Source: Halisarca cf. caerulea (taxonomy: Eukaryota > Porifera > Demospongiae > Chondrillida > Halisarcidae). Taken from it: a stretch of 12,500 nt of DNA. The stretch is taken from the NCBI GenBank assembly GCA_963170055.1, contig CAUJGJ010000487.1:1270201-1282700 (forward strand), given 5' to 3'. A model generated the notes under the pieces. It had not been told where the DNA came from. It saw only the letters and a list, made by a program, of their open reading frames with translations, and did no database searches. Positions 8,799 through 12,500 of this stretch are shown here, piece after piece (position 1 is the first letter of the stretch; each line of letters starts with the position of its first letter). The position numbers and the translations under genes are program-made.

Positions 8799-9026
8799 AG
8801 CTTCCCTCATCCCCCGTCACCCAGAAGACAGTCACCCTCTTTGTGGCATATTTAGGTGCTCACCATCTGTCAGAATCAACAATCCGCTCGTACCTCGCAG
8901 CCCTCCGCCACTCTCGACTTATGAGTAACCCAGCTTGTCTGGAGCCATCCCTGTACTCCCCACACTTAAAGGTCCTCCTCAGGGGAATCAAACGTGTGAA
9001 TGCCTCTCACAATGCCCGGTACAATG
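8609..9026 (+). pseudogene. DIRS-type tyrosine recombinase, N-terminal (core-binding) part
   Basis: This frame is -1 relative to the RNase H frame and is open from 8609, after a TGA at 8606-8608. Homology-like sequence starts upstream of the first ATG (8795): RRYAEEFLQEGLAPSTRKVY, then LNRFWEFTQ, is readable from about 8697. It continues through QKTVTLFVAYLG and STIRSYLAALRH to LLRGIKRVNASHN near 9012. That is the SAM-like DNA-binding domain of phage-integrase-family recombinases. The catalytic domain with the Arg-His-Arg-Tyr residues is absent, since the reading frame runs into collagen-intron sequence at 9027 and stops at 9119-9121. The overlap with the RNase H frame (8609-8798, with ATGA at 8795-8798) is probably native to the element and not a mutation. 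Confidence 0.8.
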
Positions 9027-9122
9027 TTTCATTGGTACAGACCATTACATTTAATAGTTGCAGACACCTCCTGGTCACAAGCTTCCCAGATATGAGTATA
9101 GTTCTATATGACATTGTATAGT

Positions 9123-9139
9123 ACGTGAATCATTCACGT
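9123..9139. repeat. 8-bp-arm palindrome in the leader intron, copy 1
   Basis: acgtgaat-c-attcacgt is a perfect inverted repeat with one central base. The same 17 bp is unchanged at 11407-11423, although surrounding intron bases differ between the copies. Confidence 0.7.
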
Positions 9140-9318
9140 TTCACCCACAGCTAGGCTAAAAGACTGTAATAACTTCAGTTGAATTCCCTCTATTGTGTTA
9201 GCCCATGAATAAGATTAAACCTTATAACCAGAAATATTTCTGGATATTTGACAATGTGTTTCTAATAATAAAAGTGTGATGTGTATATAGATAAAACACA
9301 CCATCAAACCTTCCTTAC

Positions 9319-9424
9319 CTAGAGCTACACCACCAGTACTAGTGGTACAGGGGTTGGAGTTGCAAGTACTGCTGGCACAGACACTGGGCAGTGAAGCAAA
9401 GACAACAGCTGTAGCAGTCCTCAT
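9319..9424 (-). pseudogene. Orphan leader exon of a second short-chain collagen gene
   Basis: The exon starts at ATG 9424-9422 and encodes 35 residues plus one base, beginning MRTATAVVFASLPSVCASS, a signal-peptide-like leader followed by a Cys-containing linker and GGVAL. It ends at a GTAAGG donor (GT at 9318-9317), identical to the donor of the intact gene. It differs from the paralogous leader at six residues, including Pro for Leu at position 13 in the hydrophobic core. In the intact gene the collagen exon lies 537 bp further along; here the intron homology breaks at 9027 into DIRS sequence and no collagen exon is visible anywhere to its left in the window. It is most likely a truncated gene copy. 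The alternative is a very long intron leading outside the window. Confidence 0.65.
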
Positions 9425-9535
9425 AGCTGGTGCACGGTTGATTCAGAAGTCCTTTATTGAGTCTCTCTGGTCAATCTCAGCCAGTGCGTGAGACTTAAGT
9501 ACTTGAAGGATGCTTTGTGTGTCCAGTGCAGTGCA

Positions 9536-9543
9536 CTTATATA
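9536..9543 (-). promoter_or_regulatory. TATA box of the orphan leader exon
   Basis: On the minus strand the sequence reads TATATAAG, about 112 bases upstream of the ATG. The paralogous promoter has the equivalent TATAAG at the same place. A start site about 30 bases downstream (near 9510) would give a 5' leader of about 85 nt. Confidence 0.55.
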
Positions 9544-9623
9544 CCTGACAGTGTGTATTGATCTGGTAGGTGGTGTAGATTGATGAACAAATATGGTCAT
9601 GGTGGAGTATCCTAACATGTTGC

Positions 9624-9631
9624 AACCGGTT
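9624..9631. promoter_or_regulatory. AACCGGTT site in promoter copy 1
   Basis: AACCGGTT forms the core of an 18-bp near-palindrome (8 of 9 base pairs matched) about 80 bp upstream of the TATA box. It matches the published Grainyhead/CP2-type consensus. It is retained in both promoter copies. Binding is inferred only. Confidence 0.4.
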
Positions 9632-9961
9632 CCAACCAGAAACTGTGAAAGACAAATGCAACATAACAATAATAATAATAACAACATGTACACCTTCCAA
9701 ACCATATGATTGCTTCAGCCTTCAACCAACCATGTGTTTGTACTGTGGCCCTACCCCTCCCCTCACCCCCTCACCCCTGTTGACACTCTTCACAGTCAGA
9801 CCACCAGGTGGGGCATACACAAACTGATATCCTGTGAAGTATCACCAATGACATAGTCCAGAGGTGATATATGCATAAGCACTACTTTAGATGTATGAAT
9901 GGTTGGCAATTAACTTGCACATGTAAAGCTGAGCAGAAGAAGATCCAAGAGAAAGGGTGCC

Positions 9962-10013
<52 letters not shown>

Positions 10014-10118
10014 ACAAACATGTATACACACACATGCATGAACACACACACATACACACACATGCACACATGCACACACACACACACACACGCACGCACG
10101 CACGCACACACGCACGCA

Positions 10119-10177
<59 letters not shown>

Positions 10178-10270
10178 ACATACAAATACACACACACATG
10201 CGAACACACTCATGTACAGTGACACACACAAACAGATATATGCACAATGTCTTCACACACACATTCACAT
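9962..10270. repeat. CA microsatellite with CGCA block
   Basis: A (CA)n tract at 9962-10012 is followed by irregular ACAC/TGCA sequence and a block of CGCA tetramers (about 10090-10138), then more (CA)n. The repeat sits between the orphan leader's upstream flank and the 3' side of the collagen gene, and corresponds to the CA tract at 12325-12486 on the far side of the other copy. Strand polarity is opposite to the GT tracts in the left half of the window. Confidence 0.95.
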
Positions 10271-10418
10271 GCACACATTTAGTATGGTTCAACTTCATTA
10301 ACAACACTACAGAAGATGTTTTAAGTATGTACCACTACAACACACTACCAGTCCTGCTGGCTCTACACTGAACAACTACTCGTATATATACATAGTCTGA
10401 GGTGAGTGGTGACACTGT
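10271..10418 (-). other. Presumed 3' untranslated region of the collagen gene
   Basis: This is the short unique sequence between the collagen stop codon and the CA microsatellite. I see no canonical AATAAA or ATTAAA polyadenylation signal on the minus strand here, so the transcript may extend into or past the microsatellite, or use a variant signal. Confidence 0.35.
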
Positions 10419-11107
10419 TCACTTAGTGCAGACAGCACAAGTGAGCTCCTTCTCAGCATCGTAGGGTGGACATGGGAGCCCATTGCATGTAGCCTCGACA
10501 TGATAGAACAGTGCACCGTCTGTGCCAGCACTGCTGCCTGGAATGGATTCAGGATCTTTGTCTATGCACTCAAATGTTGTCCTGTGGTGTGTACGAAACT
10601 CTGTCATAAGATATCCGGAGTACTCCATTGTCCAGGTTGTTGGGCAGGTGTTTTTCCCTGGTAACATGAAGTGCTTGGATCTTGAAGTACAGCAAACAGC
10701 ACATGGGACATTGTGTTGGTTTACATGTGGTAGTGGTGGCTGTCCATATGTTTCATACTCAGTTCCATAGATTGGACTGATATTGTTTACTCCTGGTCGA
10801 TAGCTTGAATAATACTCGGGATCTTTTGGCAGACAAAGGTAATTGGAGCCACCTCCAGTATGTTCCCACCAACTCCCAGCAGCAATCCCTTCATAGACTA
10901 GTTCTGTTCCAGTTACATTAGGACAGACTGTCCTTCCCCACCTGATGTACACGGCTCCTCCAGTATCTCTTCCTGGTTCTCCTTTCTCTCCAGGAAGACC
11001 ATTGTCTCCCGTGTCTCCTTTCTCTCCATCACGGCCATCTCTCCCAGAAGTTCCTGTAGCACCTGGTACACCAGATAGACCATCTCTACCATCTCTACCA
11101 GGTGGTC
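10419..11107 (-). CDS. Short-chain (spongin/C4-type) collagen, exon 2
   Basis: Terminal exon of a two-exon gene for a secreted extracellular-matrix collagen; with exon 1 (11644-11749) it gives a 264-residue protein. The acceptor CACTTACAG precedes the exon, and the split codon G|GA restores Gly-Pro-Pro, so the collagen repeat starts exactly at the junction (phase 1). Residues 36-83 are 16 uninterrupted Gly-X-Y triplets, several GRD and GEK, with Pro in X or Y positions available for hydroxylation. Residues 84-264 form the C-terminal domain: YIRWGRTVCP, GGGSNYLCLP, IYGTEYE, NVPCAVCC, TCPTTWTMEYSGYLM, FECIDKDPESIPG, ALFYHVEATCNGLPCPPYD and LTCAVCTK before TGA. These blocks match the short-chain collagen C4/spongin family known from freshwater sponges and other invertebrates, whose C-terminal domain is considered related to the collagen IV NC1 domain. 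It has 11 cysteines, presumably disulfide-linked, and N-glycosylation sequons at N99 and N144. No stop or frameshift is present. Confidence 0.9.
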
Positions 11108-11643
11108 CTGTAAGTGAAAAGTCCAGTAGAAACATAAATAGAAAGTGTCAAACTATGCTGTTATGGTAACCATTGACACGAAAATGAAGATTATAGATGA
11201 AATGTGGTGGAAATTCTCAATTTGCAATGATTTTGGTGCGATAAACTGTACACACATACGGTATGTACAGTGCCAAACAACTTTGACGTTGTACAAAATT
11301 AATGGAATATTGACTACTTTCATTGGTACAGAGCATTTCATATGATAGCTGCAGACACCCCCTGGTCCCAAGCCGCCCAGATATGAGTTAGTTCTATATG
11401 TATGGTACGTGAATCATTCACGTTTCACCCACAGCTAGTGGATAAGCTATATAAACACATTTTACAGTATAATAATAATAATATGTCACTGTAACAACTT
11501 CAGTTGAGTTCCCTCTATTGTGTCGGCCCATAAATAAGATTAAACCTTATAACCAGAATTATGTTTAGATATTTGACAATGTGTTTCTAATAATAAAAGT
11601 GTGATGTGTACATAGATAAAACACACCATCAAACCTTCCTTAC
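11108..11643 (-). other. Collagen intron 1 (536 bp, phase 1)
   Basis: The intron runs from donor GTAAGG (just below 11644) to acceptor CACTTACAG (ending at 11108). Joining the exons across it keeps the frame and recreates a Gly codon, which strongly supports these sites. Its exon-1-proximal part (11318-11643) is duplicated at 9027-9318; the exon-2-proximal 210 bp has no second copy in the window. Short open frames inside it are not coding. Confidence 0.85.
11407..11423. repeat. 8-bp-arm palindrome in the leader intron, copy 2
   Basis: Identical to 9123-9139: acgtgaat, one base, attcacgt. It lies about 220 bp inside the intron from the donor. Confidence 0.7.
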
Positions 11644-11749
11644 CTAGAGCTACACCACCAGTACTAGTGGTACAGGAGCCGGAGGTACAAGTACTACTGG
11701 CACAGACACTGAGCAGTGAAGCAAAGACAATAACTGTAGCAGTCCTCAT
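11644..11749 (-). CDS. Short-chain collagen, exon 1 (signal peptide)
   Basis: First coding exon of the collagen gene, starting at ATG 11749-11747. It encodes MRTATVIVFASLLSVCASS, a short basic start followed by a hydrophobic core and small residues suited to signal-peptidase cleavage around residues 17-19, then a linker with cysteines at 21 and 26 and GGVAL before the splice. It ends with one base of a split Gly codon at the GTAAGG donor. The start is chosen because it is the only Met before the hydrophobic core and is conserved in the paralogous exon at 9319-9424. A signal peptide fits export to the extracellular matrix. The TATA box at 11861-11866 supports this as the first exon; an upstream non-coding exon cannot be excluded. 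Confidence 0.85.
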
Positions 11750-11860
11750 AGCTGGTGCACGGTTGTTTCAGAAGTCCTTTATTGAGTCTCTCTGGTCAAT
11801 CTCAGTCAGTGCGTGAGACTTAAGAACTTGAAGGATGCTTTGTGTGTCCAGTGCAGTGCA

Positions 11861-11866
11861 CTTATA
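11861..11866 (-). promoter_or_regulatory. TATA box of the collagen gene
   Basis: The minus strand reads GTGTATAAGTGC, with TATAAG about 112 bases upstream of the ATG. The location is conserved in the duplicate promoter, where it reads TATATAAG. A start site near 11835 would be expected. Confidence 0.55.
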
Positions 11867-11948
11867 CACCTGACAGTGTGTGTTGATCTGGTAGGTGGTG
11901 TAGATTTATGAACAAATATGGTTATGGTGGAGTATCCTAACATGTTGC

Positions 11949-11956
11949 AACCGGTT
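11949..11956. promoter_or_regulatory. AACCGGTT site in promoter copy 2
   Basis: This is the core of the near-palindrome gttgcaaccggttccaac (11944-11961), about 80 bp upstream of the TATA box. It is identical in the duplicate promoter. It resembles a Grainyhead/CP2 site; this is an inference from the motif. Confidence 0.4.
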
Positions 11957-11987
11957 CCAACCAGAAACTGTGAAAGACAAATGCAAC

Positions 11988-12020
<33 letters not shown>

Positions 12021-12030
12021 TTAATAATAA
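11988..12030. repeat. ATA/AAT trinucleotide microsatellite
   Basis: A run of ATA/ATT triplets lies in the upstream flank of the collagen promoter. The paralogous position (about 9662-9680) has a much shorter (AAT)n run, so the tract expanded after the duplication. Confidence 0.9.
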
Positions 12031-12321
12031 ATATAACATGTACACCTTCCAAACCATGTGATTGCTTCAGCCTTCAACCAACCATGTGTTTGTACTGTGG
12101 TCCTACCCCTCCCTTCACCCCCTCACCCCTGTTGACACTCTTCATAGTCAGACCATGAGGTGGGGCATACGCAAACTGATATTCTGTGAAGTATCACCAA
12201 TGACATAGTCCAGAGGTGATATATGCATAAGCACTACTTTAGATGTATGACTGGTTGACAATAAACTTGCACATGTAAAGCTGAGCAGAAGAAGATCCAA
12301 GAGGAAGGGTGCCAACTACAC

Positions 12322-12493
<172 letters not shown>

Positions 12494-12500
12494 CACATAC

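Larger units (their letters stand above)
8052..9026 (+). mobile_element. Truncated DIRS-like retrotransposon
   Basis: This segment carries the RNase H domain and the N-terminal part of a tyrosine recombinase, the order expected for DIRS/Ngaro-type retrotransposons, which integrate with a tyrosine recombinase instead of a DDE integrase. The reverse-transcriptase domain is missing upstream and the recombinase catalytic domain is missing downstream, so the copy is dead. The left boundary is uncertain; the right boundary lies at about 9026-9027, where sequence matching the collagen intron at 11318 begins. GC content and codon use are visibly higher than in the flanks. Confidence 0.85.
9027..9960. 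repeat. Segmental duplication of collagen 5' region, copy 1
   Basis: This segment aligns along its length with 11318-12316, including intron, leader exon, promoter and upstream flank. Flank identity is visually around 95 percent; the leftmost ~130 bp are more diverged. Copy 2 has about 50 extra AT-rich bases in the intron (about 11440-11490) and a longer ATA tract (11988-12030). The duplication meets the DIRS fragment at its left end and a CA microsatellite at its right end. Confidence 0.9.
11318..12316. repeat. Segmental duplication of collagen 5' region, copy 2
   Basis: Partner of 9027-9960, in the same orientation, with exon starts 2325 bp apart. Because this copy keeps its collagen exon and the next microsatellite begins at 12325 as in copy 1, a further collagen unit of the same array may lie just beyond the right edge of the window. 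Confidence 0.9.

Noticed and set aside
9882..10307. Cys-Val-rich minus-strand and His-Thr-rich plus-strand frames
   Set aside because: Translation of the CA/CGCA microsatellite.
10522..11169. Plus-strand open frames (82 and 74 codons) opposite the collagen exon
   Set aside because: They are antisense shadows of the collagen coding sequence; the Pro/Ser-rich one mirrors the Gly-X-Y codons.
11108..11371. Continuation of the collagen open frame upstream of the acceptor (MFLLDFSLT) as the true start
   Set aside because: It lacks a proper signal peptide, and the in-phase splice from the leader exon at 11644 rebuilds the Gly-X-Y repeat exactly.

Overview
The window reads as animal nuclear DNA, most likely from a sponge or another early-branching invertebrate. 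The basis is one convincing host gene, a two-exon minus-strand gene for a secreted short-chain (spongin/C4-type) collagen with a standard GT-AG intron. The rest is intergenic DNA rich in microsatellites, minisatellites and transposon remains. I see no operons, bacterial genes, CRISPR array, or tRNA or rRNA genes.

Layout. Positions 1-1130 are AT-rich with palindromic non-autonomous transposon remnants whose termini resemble pogo/Tigger elements. Positions 1680-2012 hold an exact 20-bp tandem repeat and a 29-bp tandem repeat. Positions 2037-6455 form a modular tandem array: three diverged copies of a roughly 1.4-1.8 kb unit, each ending in a long (GT)n tract. One copy carries a ~94-bp minisatellite (2431-3050) and another a 39-bp satellite with higher-order structure (5165-5640). 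Positions 6480-8050 are mostly non-coding, with a small MITE-like remnant, two hairpins and a CpG-richer stretch. Positions 8052-9026 are a truncated DIRS-like (tyrosine-recombinase) retrotransposon on the plus strand, with a complete RNase H domain and the N-terminal part of the recombinase in a -1 overlapping frame. Positions 9027-12500 belong to a tandemly duplicated collagen locus on the minus strand.

The collagen locus is the main biological content. Exon 1 (signal peptide, 11644-11749) joins exon 2 (16 Gly-X-Y triplets plus a cysteine-rich C-terminal domain, 10419-11107) in phase, giving a predicted 264-residue secreted protein. A paralogous promoter, exon 1 and partial intron lie 2325 bp away (9027-9960). 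There the intron homology ends exactly where the DIRS fragment begins, and no collagen exon is visible further along. This second leader exon therefore looks orphaned, probably by deletion or rearrangement at the retrotransposon. Both leader copies keep a TATA box and an upstream AACCGGTT near-palindrome resembling a Grainyhead-type site.

I found no evidence of a new molecular system. The observations most worth following are the orphaned collagen leader, the excess of amino-acid-changing differences between the two leader exons, and the modular satellite array.
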